From contig JAQFVV010006255.1 in the NCBI GenBank assembly GCA_028023455.1, positions 2,232,001 through 2,296,000 of the forward strand: a stretch of 64,000 nt of DNA, written 5' to 3'. A program made the position numbers and the translations under genes. A model generated the notes under the pieces. It saw only the letters and a program-made list of their open reading frames with translations, made no database searches and was not told the DNA's origin. The stretch is from Epiperipatus broadwayi (lineage: Eukaryota > Onychophora > Udeonychophora > Euonychophora > Peripatidae). This document shows, piece by piece, positions 50,353-61,809 of this stretch (positions are counted from its first letter, which is position 1; every line of letters begins with the position of its first letter).

Positions 50353-51858
50353 CAGCGTTTCCCAACCTTTTTTGGCTCGCGTACCACTTGGTAGTACATC
50401 ACCCTAAATTGTACCACTTCGTAAAAATGATTGTATTTTGTGAAATTTTTGCGAGTGTGTTATTTTATTTGCATTATAAATATTATAGGGTGACCATGTA
50501 TTCACATCACAATGAGACAAATTACATTGAAACACGCTTAAACGATTATAAACTCACTGAAAATATAAATTCACTGTAACATATATATATATGTGTGTGT
50601 TTGTTCAAAGTTTCATATTTATCTACTATTTTGTCATATTTCGTTTACTAATAAATGATTTTAATAAAAACACAAAATTATAAAAAAACAATTAATATAT
50701 TTTATCATAATCAAATATTTTTATAAAATAAATTTAATGAGATCCTTGTGCTTGTTTCGAAAAACATAATTTTTTGAAATTTGGTTCAAAAGATGTGAGG
50801 TATACCCTTAAGTCTACAGCTGCATTCAATTTGTTTCAATACTTTTTTTTTTTTTAAATATATGAAGAAAAAGCTCTTTCTCTACTAATTTCATATTAGT
50901 AAATGGTAATAATAATTTAAGAGCTTTCTCAGAAAGTTGTTCATAATCTTTAATGTTTAACCAAAATTAATTAGATTGTGTCGATAATTCTATTAAATTT
51001 TCTTTCTCTTTTATTGATAATGATGTAGCTTTTTCTAAATGTTCTTCATAGAAGGGGTTTGAAATCCACTTATCATTTGTGTTTTCGGGTTTTGCAAAAT
51101 ATTCCATTAAAGACAATTTTAATCCTGTTAAATGTGCTATTATATTTTCTCGTATATCTGGAGACAGACTAACCTTATTTTCAAACAAAAAAATATGTAG
51201 AGTTTTGAATACTTTCGGTTGATTGTTTTTAATACACTGCTTCCAAAAATCTAATTTCTTAATCATATTTTCAATTTTATCATTAACATTAAAGATCGTT
51301 ATCGAGTTGTTCTGAGGTGTCAAATTTAAAATATATCAGTTAAATATGCAATCACCTGAATGAAGCCAACCAAAATCATACAATTTCGAAGAAAGATCAA
51401 AAGAATTGTCTTCAAAAAAAAAACTGTCCTTCTTGTCTAAATTCGAATAAGCGGGTTATATGGGGATCAATGAATTTTAATAAACAAAGACGATACAATC
51501 ACAAACAATAACCTGTCACTTGTAAGCCGCGCGGGGAAGTGAACAAGAGTGCAGCACCATGGCAACAGTGGTGGCAATATCTCAAGTTACTAATGGCTAA
51601 CGGCTAAATTTAAAAATGCACTCCAAAAAATCGATATCGATTGCTGGATTTTCGATCATCGACTGTACATATTAACAACTTTACTGTATAATATTATTAA
51701 TTAAAATAATTTTTATGAATTATAGGAAAAAACGTTTCTATGATATTTTTATGATTTGATTTTTTTTATGTCTGCCATTATTGATTATTTTTCGCGTACC
51801 ACCAACCAGCAACTCGCGTACCACCAGTGGTACGCGTACCACAGGTTGGGAAACGCTG
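50353..51858 (-). mobile_element. hAT transposon, 1.5 kb, with transposase relic
   Basis: Ends CAGCGTTTCCCAACC and its exact complement, flanked by perfect 8-bp duplications (ATTTAGAT), the hAT hallmark. Subterminal GCGTACCAC motifs are repeated several times at both ends (50385-50420; 51790-51842). The minus strand codes for the C-terminal half of a transposase of the ZBED5/SCAND3 type. At 1.5 kb it is shorter than an autonomous hAT, so it is an internal-deletion derivative or a decayed copy. Confidence 0.93.
50690..51323 (-). pseudogene. hAT transposase C-terminal remnant (ZBED5/SCAND3-like)
   Basis: The open frame at 50967-51323 contains FNVNDKIENMIKKLDFWKQC, IIAHLTGLKLSLMEYF and KWISNPFYEEH, the pattern seen in ZBED5/SCAND3-like proteins (kinetic I..F..KL..W; L..SF..YF; W..NPF). 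After its stop the same strand continues with FWLTLKIMNNFLRKLLNYYYH, aligning to the FW....YP.....A...LLPF block before the hAT dimerisation region, and ends with IPHIF-TKFQKI and KQAQGSH, the usual IQPR...-QAHPSH ending. The N-terminal BED finger and catalytic DDE parts are absent. Confidence 0.8.
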
Positions 51859-51866
51859 ATTTAGAT
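51859..51866. repeat. hAT target-site duplication, right
   Basis: ATTTAGAT, identical to 50345-50352. Confidence 0.92.
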
Positions 51867-52844
51867 AATACTATAAGGCCTTAAAAGTAAACTTAAAATT
51901 TTTTTATTACTATGATATTTAATATTTTGTATAAATATTCAAGTTGTGATTATATATGCAACAGTTTTATTTATTCAGTGCTAATAAATTGTTATTTTTT
52001 ATTAATCTATTTAGTTTATATTTGTAATTCAATCCAAACATTATATTCTTAACATCCATATACTAGTTAATGTCCATAGTTCTGAAAAATCATGTAATCC
52101 ATCTGGTTACATGTAGGGATAGTGGTAATAATTTATAATTGATGATGATCGTTCCTTTAAAAGTTTTCCTAAAGTAAACTTTGATTTTTATTGAAACTGA
52201 AAAACAAATAAAATACTTTTGGGAGTACTTTTAAATTATAAATCATCATTATCACATTGGTTAATATTGTTATATACTTCAATTGAATCTTTTAATTTTT
52301 ATTTGAATTTTATTAACCATTCAACTTGCATAGTTATTTGAATTAAAATTTACAGGATATATTAAATATATTATTGTATATTTTATATATATCTTTGGTT
52401 CTGTGTTCAAACCTGTGTTCCATGGAATATTTATCATTACAATATATATATATATATAGCAAATGTTAGGGGATTAATGAATTGTGGGATATTTAAATCG
52501 ACATGTGTTTCCGGTTGGTAATACATGATTCCATTTTGAAAGTTGAGTTGAAAACGATTATGAATATAATCGAAAATATTTCTTTATGAGTTTTTATTGA
52601 GTTTTTATTTATATTGTATTATAAATCGTTTACCGTTGTTTGGAATATATTTAAGTTTCGTTATATATATATATTAATGATTGATATAAAATGCTGAAAT
52701 CATTAAAATGTTTGGCTCAATGCTCTGATATTATAAGTATTGGCCATAAATAAAATAGTCATACATCGTATAAATAAAGTGTGTGTATTTTAATGATAGC
52801 CCTTAGCCCCTTAGTGCCATCCATAAAATTCTAAAATGAATTAT

Positions 52845-53209
52845 ATTACATTCAAATATCAGCCTTTCAAGCTAATTGAGCACACACCTTTTGAGAGTGT
52901 TAAATAAATGAATACTTTCCTCTTCAATCCAAGATATAGTATTTATGCAGAAATAAAAAGGATCCTCTTATTCCTACGACTCAAATTCTTTTATATGAGC
53001 AAATCTGAAGAACTGTTGAGGAGAGCGTGAGTAGAATTCTCACTTTAAATTACTATTTACGATGTTTTTTGACTTGTAGGAATAAGAGAATCCTTTTTAT
53101 TCATGCATAAATACTATATCTTGGATTGAAGAGGAAAGTATTCATTTATTTAACACTCTCAAAAGGCACGTGCTCTATTAGCTTGAAAGGCTGATATTTG
53201 AATGTAATG
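52845..53209. mobile_element. Foldback element copy 2, intact arms
   Basis: Arms of 133-134 bp (52845-52977 and 53076-53209) around a 98-base spacer, about 95% identical by eye. Outer ends are ATTACATTCAAATATCAGCC; inner ends are CTTATTCCTAC. Related to the element at 33870-34273 (spacer and arm sequence shared). No coding; transposition would need a partner enzyme. Confidence 0.9.
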
Positions 53210-54559
53210 TAATTAAAACACGGCGCTAAATAAAATATTTGCTTAAAACGAATTATATAAATTCATGCACATATCAAATTCCATTACTGATAGTGTTTAT
53301 TTATTTGGATATCAAAAGAAAATGTATAAGAGTAAAGACAAATAATTAATTTAATTTGAAATAAATTTACTATGATTCAAAATAATGATTAATAATTTTA
53401 TTATTCATTTAATAATAGTAAAATTAATATATTTTGAAACAATATAATCAATTCATGTGATTGTATCTTTCAATCATTTCACAATAATCATAGGAAAAGA
53501 GGATATAATATAGCATAGGACTTTTACTCCTTAGAGACAAGCTAGGCAAAGCTAAAGAAGGTTAAAGCCATTCAAATACAGTAATAAAACATTTTTAAAA
53601 AAGAAAATAACTCATAATATTAACCATTAAGTACATGCTATGTTTTATATGTGTGTATGCATAATATTTATCATTTATATATGTTTGGTGAGGATTTTTT
53701 GAAATATTATATGAGGTAATCTTAACTTTAATTAATTTCTGAACACTCACATGACTATCACATTTTTATTGACATTGTTTTAAAAGAAATAATAATATAA
53801 ATCACATCTCTGAGGTAGATATTCAGTAGATTTTGGCATTTTAAAAATCATCACAATAGATTTAGCATGTCTAAAATCGTCATTTCTAGAAACATGCTTT
53901 TAGAATTCTAAAACTAAAGACAGGCTAACCTAGCAGGTTCTTTCTTGGATATTGGAACCAACTTCATATGAATCATCTTTAAAATGTTTTAACAAAATAC
54001 CACAGAAAACCCTCAATAGCAACTTAATAATAATAATAAAAAAAGTTATATGTTTCACATGAAGAAAATAAAAAGCTAAAGGATATTAACAATCAGTATC
54101 AACACCTATAAACCGTTTATCAAAGATATGAAAACAAATGAAGGATAGGTTCATTTTTTTGGCTACAAATTTGTTTAAATTTAGATTAAAGCTGAATGCT
54201 ATATCAACATCCCTATTTGAATGTAAGTGGTTTTTTATATGATAAAAAGCAAACTTATAAACTGTTTAAAGTTGTGGATGAACTTTTAATGTAGAAAATT
54301 TTCTATATATTGTTTATTGTTATTTCGTGCATTTTCTAAACTGTTTTATAAATTGTGTAAGTGTTTGGAGTAATAAGATAATATTTTATATTTTAAAAGA
54401 TTTCAAATAATGTTTTCATTAATCCTCATACTGGTTTATTTATGGTTAATACTATTGAAAAAATAAAGTATTACCTAGTTAAGTTATACAATTTTTCTCC
54501 AAATCTGAGTTAGAAGGTAGAAACAATTCTACCTTGATGTTTGTTGAAGGTTTATTAAT

Positions 54560-55321
54560 GATGGCATTTTCATCATCATTACCAACCATTTTCAAACCAC
54601 TGCATGATGAAGGTCTCTCCAAGTTCAATCCATCTTCTCCAATCTTTAGCTTCTCTTCTCCACATCACCCCTGCACACTTTCTTATTTCAACCTCCATTT
54701 CACATGTGGTCTCTTTCTGGGTCTTTTACAATCTCTTGGAATCCAGTTTAAGATTTCGATTGTCCATCTACTATTATCTCTTCTAGCAATATGTTCTGCC
54801 CAACTCCAAGTCAGTAACACTTGTTTGTTCTTTTATCCATACATTGCATTTTTGATCTCTTCTTGTTACTCCCACTATGCATCTTTCCATATTTCTTTGA
54901 GTGGTCTGAAATCTCTGTATTGCTCTCTATTAAGTGTCCAAGTCTCGGATCCATAAGTAAGAACTGGTAAAACACATTTGTAAAAAACTTTCCTTTTCAA
55001 ACACATAGACATATTTCCTTTTAGTATCAAGTTATTTCTACCAAAATCACTTCAAAGAAGTTTAATTCTATGATTAATTTCATCCATTATGTTTCCATAT
55101 GTATTAATAATCTGACCAAGGTATTTGTAACTGTTAACTTCTTCTAATTTTATCATAATCAATCTTTATTTTCATATTTTGAGCAAATTGATTAAACATT
55201 ACTTTAGTCTTTGTAACACTTATCTTTAGTACTACTTTCCTACTTTCATCTGATAACTTCTGCAACATTTCCTGCAGCTCTGAAGCATTATTTGCAAAAA
55301 CAACTATATCATCTGCAAAAT
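54560..55321 (-). pseudogene. RTE C-terminal RT and tail domain
   Basis: Begins directly downstream of a stop with DFADDIVVFANNASELQEM (FADD at 55308-55319), the catalytic motif of the RTE reverse transcriptase. It continues with ESRKVVLKISVTKTKVM and, after stops and frameshifts, RDNRWTIEILNWIPRD and CKRPRKRPHVKW, the RTE C-terminal WAGH-IAR..D-RWT....W.PRD.KR..GRP block. The antisense open frame of 140 codons here is a shadow. Confidence 0.82.
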
Positions 55322-55322
55322 C

Positions 55323-56426
55323 TTAATGACTTAAATAATCTCCATATACTTTCACTCCTTTGGTTTCCCATTTTAATCCACAAAATACTTCTTGCAGCAC
55401 TGCTGTAAAAAGTTTTGAAGATATGGAGTCCACTTGTCTTACACCCTTCTCAATGTTGACTTTCCCAGTATCATTATGCAATCTAATTGTTGCTGTTGCA
55501 TTTTTATAATTATTCTTTAAAATATGACAATATCCTGGATCTATAGCTTGATCCAATGCTTTAATCACTGAAGAAATGTTTATAGAATCAAATGCCTTTT
55601 CATAATCTACAAATCCAGAGTATAATGGCAACTTATATTCATTTGTCCTCTCTATAACTTCTCTCAATACCTGGATATGATCCACTGTACTAAAACCACT
55701 TTTAAATCCAGTTTGTTCTCTTGGTTTGTGGAAATCCAATGTTCTCTGTAGATGAATTGTAATTATCTTGGTAAAAATTTTGTATAAAATTGATAAAGGG
55801 CTGATAAGTCTGTAATTTCTAATATCTTCTTTATCACCTTTTTTAAATATTAATATTATTACTGCATTCTTCCTATCATCTGTACATCTTTATCATTTAG
55901 ACATTTGGTATATAACTTTGCTAAAAAAATTTCTATTTCTTCATCTGCTTCTTTTATAATATATCAATCATAATTCCATCATTACCTGGAGCCTTTCATT
56001 TCTTCATACATTAATTGCATGACTCACTTCTTCATCTAAAATTCTGGGCAATTCGGAAGATGTAATAGATATAGGAGGTACTTGTTCTTTATTACTATAT
56101 AATTCTTGATAAAACTCTTCTACCCATTTCATGATGTCATCTCTCTTTTTAGTAATAATTTTATCTTTTTTTTTTATTGCAGATATACATTTCCTACCAA
56201 TACCAAAATGTTGTTTTACATTCTTGAGACTTTTATTTTCTTCTACAGCTTTCCTCGCAAGTTCACAGTTATCCTGTTTTATATCATTTTCAACTTTTTT
56301 CTGCACAATTTTACAAAATTCGAGATCATTTTCAACTCTTTTCTGCACAATTTTACAAATTTCAAGATATTCACTCCTTTTTAATGCATCATTTTTGTAT
56401 ATCTTCATATTCCTTCTTTTCTTCAT
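55323..56426 (-). pseudogene. RTE reverse transcriptase core and N-terminal linker
   Basis: Two open pieces: 56004-56426 is the Lys-rich linker before RT (KKRDDIMKWVEEFYQELYSN; ITSSELPRILDEEVSHAI), and 55323-55739 the palm, with QTGFKSGFSTVDHIQVLREV, GFVDYEKAFDSINISSVIKA, NATATIRLHND and KGVRQVDSISSKLFTAVLQE. The usual GVRQGD is GVRQVD, a change at a strictly conserved Gly. The frame ends at SH-stop right before FADD. The stretch between (55740-56003) holds the fingers in broken frames. Confidence 0.88.
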
Positions 56427-57056
56427 AAATTCTCTAGTCTCAGTAGAAATTTTATTGGTTATTTGCTGCTTTTTTTCTACCAGCTATCTTTGTTGCTGTT
56501 TTTAAAAGTGTATCAGTTATTTTCATATTAATTTCATTCAAATATGAATCATGTTCAAAATCTACTAATATGAAACCGATTTGTAAGTTCTAATTAAATT
56601 CATTAGAATGTTTCTGAAGATTAGGAATATCAACTGTAAATATTGTTTTTCTTAATAATTTTTGTCTCTCTAGTTTTGCATCAACACTTATCTTAAATCT
56701 TACTTATCGATGATCACTTCCTGTGTTAAATTTATTAAGAACATTACAATCTTGAAATATGTATTTTTTTGTTAGTCAAAAAATAAACCAATTCTGCCGT
56801 ACCTTCATTTGGATGCTTCCATGTCCATTTCCTTTTAAAATTTTTTTTCAAAAAAAAAAAAAGAATTCATAATATAAAGTGTTTTTTTTTTTTTTTGCAA
56901 ACTCCACAAGTTTATGTCCTTTCTCATTTTTATTACCATAACCAAAATTACATACAGCACTTTCATCTTTCATTTGTTTACCAATTCTAGCATTAAAGTC
57001 TCTCATAACAATTTAAAATGTTGTTTACTCTGATCAAAAGCCTTTAATACATCCAT

Positions 57057-57466
57057 TTAAAAATCTTCTACTACTTCATCACTATGAGAACTTGTTCGGG
57101 CATAAGCCTGAATTACCTGCATTTGGTATCTACTATTAAGTTTGATAACCAATCTTGCCACTTTGTCCGATACACCATCAATCTCCACAATGTTATTCTT
57201 CCATTTTTTATTTATAATGAATCCTACTCCACTTGTATTTCCAATATTTGTGCCTTTATAATAGAGTACATGTCCACTTTTTAAATCAATTGTCTCTTCA
57301 CCTTTTCTTCTAACTTCACAAAGTCCAATAACATCCATTTAATATAAGATAGTTCTTCTAATTTTTGCAATCTTCCTTCACTTGAAAGTGATCTGCAGTT
57401 ATAAGTACCTAAATAAAATGTCGTCATCAAATAGCAGTCTGGGTCTACAATCGGGATTCTTAGCAC
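57057..57466 (-). pseudogene. RTE endonuclease N-terminal part, frameshifted
   Basis: Starts MLRIPIVDPDCYLMTTFYLG and TYNCRSLSSEGRLQKLEEL (the T-x-N-x-R-S-L strand of APE-type nucleases). After a shift near 57340 it continues MDVIGLCEVRRKGEETIDLK with the catalytic Glu, YYKGTNIGNTSGVGFIINKK and VARLVIKLNSRYQMQVIQAY. The part with the GDFN motif (56900-57050) is recognisable only in pieces. Role in an intact element: target nicking. Confidence 0.85.
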
Positions 57467-57469
57467 CCT

Positions 57470-57890
57470 CCGCCCCCGGCCACCAACTGCTGCCTTGGTT
57501 GGTGACTTTACAGCCTTCTGGGAATAAGGGCCATGATTTATTTTTGTCTGTCATAATTATATATATGTATTGGAAAAATATTTATAATTTACACAAACAT
57601 TCATTCTGCCTTATCAGGCAACTGAGAAGAAACCCATGGTGTTTCTTGATCTTAAACTCAGAGGTAAAAAGCCAATAATCTCACCGCGCTGGCTAATGTG
57701 TGTTGGTGAGCAGACCATTCTTGTTCGTATATTATATGAATAATCAGTAATAACAGCTGCAACGACAAGAACGTATGGAGTGGACTTTAGGAATTTGCCC
57801 TGCTCAGTTCCTTTAAGGCCTCCAAGAGGAATTAAAGAGTCTCCTTTCAATTAATAGCAAACTCCTTTCTGCAGCCAATGGCATTTTAGT
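57470..57890 (-). other. RTE 5' untranslated region (probable)
   Basis: Less AT-rich than the flanking intron, with a GC-rich patch (57463-57500, minus strand GGCCGGGGGCGGAGGGTGC) just upstream of the endonuclease frame. It ends near 57890, where AT-rich intron resumes. Short open frames here (57614-57850) show no domain. Confidence 0.5.
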
Positions 57891-58279
57891 GGTAATTATA
57901 TGCTGAACAATTTCCATGATCTAATATTAAATTTTACATGTTTGTAGAAAATGTAAATTGTATTTAAATTTTTCCAATACATTTAACTGTTAGAAATATA
58001 TTCCCAGATTTATATGTAACACAATATTTAGAGTGGTATTATTTTTTTCTTTTTCTGATGTTTCTGACCTGATCAATGATCATACTAGCATGATAATTAC
58101 ATTCGGATCTTTAAATTTGTGGATATTGAATTTAAGGGGATGCTCTGCAAATCAAGTTATTCTGCTAAAGCAACAGTCAGTAAAAATTTCATATACTTGT
58201 CTATGAAAATCTCCTGATTTTTTCTTTTTAAGAGTAAGGTTAATCAATAGCCTCTAAACATTATATATTATCATACTAG

Positions 58280-59400
58280 GTTGACTCAAGGTGTCGTTTA
58301 CCATTATTGTGTGATCTTTGAATTTGTTTTTTTGCCTTTATTCAATATATTTATATTTTCCCAATTGAATATTTGTTCATTGGTATACATGGCCTCTTAA
58401 TTTAGATACATCTTTTTCCTTTTTTAGTCATCAGTTTGTTGTCTTTCTATTGCTTTTAAGTGGGATGAATGGTTTGCCTAATATAAAATTTTATAAATGT
58501 CATTTTTTTTTTTTTTCAGCATGTCAAATTTAGGTTTGCAAATGTTACAATTCTTGTGTGATAGGGTTTTGGAAAGCTGTTCTAAGGCTATATTAATTGA
58601 GACTTTAGTATATATGAATACAGTACACTAACAATAATAGTTTTTTTGTTTTGATGCTCTTTTTGTTGTTGTTTATTTAAGATTTTCTTAATGACTGCTG
58701 ATAGATAACCATTCTTCATGAAAGTTTATTCTATATAGATGTTCATTGGGTTTCCAAACAAACTTCTTTTGCTCAGATTCGTAGTGATAATATAACTCCA
58801 TGTTCTTTGTTTCTTGTGTGATTGGATGCAAATATAAAATATTTTTCTGCATGTGTAACTTTTTCTGTATACTGCAGTTTTGATTTTATCACGAAGAAGG
58901 GTTGTCACAAGAGCATCACAAGAACATCTAACAATTTTTTTTGTTTCTATTGTTAATTTAATTGAATGAGATATGTTGTTAATATGTGTCTATAATATTG
59001 TAATAGTCTTTCACCATGCGGCCATATAACCAATATATCATAGACATAACAGAGATAAATTTGAGATAGATATGGATTAATATTTATGTTTGTAGTTTCA
59101 AGTTCTTCCATATAAATATTGGTGATTAGGGATGACAGTGGTAAGCTCATAACCAGTTCTTGATTTGATTGGAAGAATTCTGTGTTGTATTGCAAATATA
59201 TTGGTATGCAGAATGTCAAGTTTCAGTATTCAGTAAGAAGAATTGTTCTGATTTCTAAGATATTATCATCTAATCTTTTCTTTATAATAGACAATTTTTC
59301 ATCACAAAGTACATTTGTGAATAAATTTTCAACACCAATACTTACCAATGTGTCAGTTCTTTTACTTTTCATGTTGACACTGCTGATTAGCAATACTTAA
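58280..59400 (-). mobile_element. Penelope-like element, leftward arm of inverted pair
   Basis: Reads leftwards: RT end (58953-59219) with YNTEFFQSNQELVMSLPLSS, LITNIYMEELETTN and CYVYDILVIWPHG, then AVYRKSYTCRKIFYI and SHKKQRTWSYIITTNLSKRS (58726-58908), then a decayed GIY-YIG segment (about 58310-58520: YIRQTIHP, VSKLRGHVY-like). All blocks match the Penelope order (M-GSP-LANI-MEE-E, RYVDDTFVIW, VYRKPTHT, GIY-YIG). The catalytic YVDD is YVYD (59037-59048). It is head-to-head with the rightward arm. Confidence 0.78.
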
Positions 59401-59999
59401 ATGGAAAAACTGAAACCACAGCTATAACTACTACTCCATATTCATTTACCTACTACTCCATATTCATTTAAAGTTTGGCTTCACTATGTCAATGACACTT
59501 TATTGAATGGCCATGCAGCAAAGTGTTATTTGAAACATTCTGGACACACTTTAACAATATATCCCTTCGATTAAATTCACAATAGAATCAGAATATTGTT
59601 AAAATTTCTTGTGACAAGACTCCCACACATGACCTGCCCCCAACATCGGAAAATACTTACTATATATATGCAAGCATCACACAAACACAAAACATGGTGT
59701 CATACTATTACTATAGAACAGAGCAAAAGAATTTTGATCAGAAACCACTGATTCTGTAAAAGAAAAGACATCCAGAATAAACTCATGAAGAATTGTTATC
59801 CATCAGCAACAAAATGAAACTTCAAAATAAAAGAAATAAAACTTATTGCTACTGCAATCATACATACCAAGAATAACAAACAAACAAAAGAAAATCTACA
59901 ATCAATATAACATCAGACCAGCCTTCCAAAACCACATCACACTATGAGGAATTCTAACTTAAACTACCCAGTCTTGAAATTCTGAAAGACAAAGACTGG

Positions 60000-60225
60000 A
60001 TCTGTGAAATGCCAAGTAATCATGGAAAGATGTATATTGGTGAGAGCAGTTATCCCATTGAAAAGTGATTGAAAGAACACAAACTGATGATTAAAAAAGA
60101 GAAAACGAATGTATCTAAAGTAGCAGACCATGCATATATCAATGTCCATTTGGGAAAATATAAAAATATTAGATAGAGAAGAAAATGTACAAAGAAGTTG
60201 AAGAAACTGCTCATATGACATAGGT
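60000..60225 (+). pseudogene. Penelope GIY-YIG segment (rightward arm)
   Basis: CEMPSNHGKMYIGESSYPIE, a stop, then LKEHKLMIKKEKTNVSKVAD and HAYINVHLGKYKNI. KMYIGESS corresponds to the YIGETG motif and LKEHK...K-TNVSK-ADHA to the helix region of Penelope GIY-YIG nucleases. This is a different subfamily from the domain at 28543 (R-x-DDRSALYIHYL). Confidence 0.78.
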
Positions 60226-60412
60226 GAATAATCTCTTATGTTAATCTAGTGTAATATTAAATAATGTCTGGAAGTTACTAATGACATTTGCTCTTAGGAA
60301 GAAGTAGAGAAATCAGTAAGATCCTCATAGATAATTATATTAAATTCTTACTGATTGTTACCTTTGGTAGAATTAGTTTTGTTGATTAAAGTGTCACCTT
60401 AAACTTGGCTGC

Positions 60413-60514
60413 TATTAGTAACAGTTGAATGTATTTGGAAAAGTTAAATAAAGCTTGAATTTTTTTTTAAACATTTAGCATTTAATATTAGATGATGGAA
60501 ATTGTTCAACATAT
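60413..60514 (+). repeat. Dispersed repeat, copy 2 (Penelope 3' tail candidate)
   Basis: TATTAGTAACAGTTGAATGT, then ATTTGGAA, TTAAATAAAG and TTAATATTAGATGATGGAAA. Same order as 44690-44790. Confidence 0.7.
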
Positions 60515-61809
60515 AATTACCATTAATTAATTCTACCTTGTGTATCATAATAATTTTATATAATTTCGTGAGAGAATCAATGAATAAAGTGCAAGAGTGG
60601 ATGAATTGAGTTTAAATATTTTTTTTTGAAAGTTTGAAATAAGAATTTTTTCAGTAATTGTATTTTATATTATTTTGCCTGGAGTGTATAGCTGCAGATG
60701 TGGTAATTTTGCTTTGATGTTGATAACAATGTGATGCATTCCTGCTGTTTTCATATGGTACCATAGGATGTCTGATGTATTTATTGATTCACTGTGATTT
60801 AGTGTATATTGATATAATCATGGCTGTAACTATTTATGCATGTACCTGGATTGCAGACAGATTTATTAAGAGATACTTATTGTTGTTATAACTTGGTAAT
60901 GATCTGCCTGATCATTATTTAAATGTTGTGATTTAAGGAAATGTGTGTTCTCATGCATGTCTCATTTGTACCTCTTTATAGAGAACTGAGGTGATGATAC
61001 AGCACAACAAATTATAATATTGATAGTCTGGTTGTGTATAACATACATAATATTACAAGATGTTATGCATGCATGGTTCACAATTTCATACATACCAGAT
61101 CATTGACTTTAAATTCCTGCTAAAATCTAATTCTTATTCAAATATATATGAATTGATTAATAAACTAGATGATATCATGTGCATTCATGTCCATGTGATA
61201 GAATTAAATAATAATGTTCAAGTGATTAAGGAGTTAATGAGCAATACTATCATGATATAGAACAGGCTCTTCTTTTTTTCTTCAAATATTTATTAAACAA
61301 GTACAATATTTACAGTGACAATTATGTATACATGGTAAGTTGAAAAGGAAAGCTAGAATTACAAACATAAAGAAGAATTACATGATTATAAATAAATATA
61401 AGATAGTATTATTGTGGGAAAGAGGTAAACCTGAATACCTGATCTACTGTTAACACACAAGTAGGCCAATTAAGCTCACCCAACTCACCTAGACAAATTG
61501 CCTCACACTACCGAGAGTCACTTTAGTCAATCTAGAGTTTGGTCAGATTACCATTGGAAAAATCACTACAACTGTGAAGGCTTAAGTATTTATGCTAAAT
61601 CTGATGTGTTCAGTTAAATATTATCCATTTTGATAACATAAGGATCTGAACTTCTGATTATTAACAAAAACACTTTCAGCAATATCTTAGACAGAAGAAA
61701 CAAAGTGTTTTACCAGCAATCATTCTTTCAATGCAATCAGAGTCCATGTTTCCTCAAGTAATACTTTTGGAGCTAGGAGCATGTCAGTTTTTAAATTTTA
61801 TAAGTTTAT

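Larger units (their letters stand above)
54545..57890 (-). mobile_element. RTE-clade LINE, long but inactive copy
   Basis: About 3.3 kb on the minus strand: a 5' UTR-like segment (57470-57890), APE-type endonuclease, linker, RT and the RTE C-terminus, ending in the RTE-style repeat ATGATGATGAAAATG near 54550. The RT is closely similar to the RTE/BovB pattern (TGFKSGFSTVDHIQVLREVI, FVDYEKAFDSI). Several frameshifts and stops break the ORF. Target duplications were not established, as is common for RTE elements. Confidence 0.9.
59401..60515 (+). mobile_element. Penelope-like element, rightward arm of inverted pair
   Basis: Reads rightwards: WLHYVNDTLLNGHAAK (YVND at 59485-59496 for YVDD), then LFETFWTHFNNISLRLNSQ and CDKTPTHDLPP, the usual post-YVDD linker pieces, then the GIY-YIG segment near 59990-60225 (HGKMYIGESSYPIEK, LKEHKLMIKKEKTNVSK, VADHAYI). 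A 3' tail with a dispersed 100-bp repeat (60413-60514) follows. Many stops; an old copy. Together with the leftward arm it forms a tails-out inverted pair. Confidence 0.78.

Noticed and set aside
54534-54956. 140-codon plus-strand ORF
   Set aside because: Antisense of the RTE C-terminal domain, whose motifs are clear on the minus strand.
56106-56505. Two overlapping plus-strand ORFs rich in Phe/Leu/Ile
   Set aside because: Antisense of the Lys-rich RTE linker.
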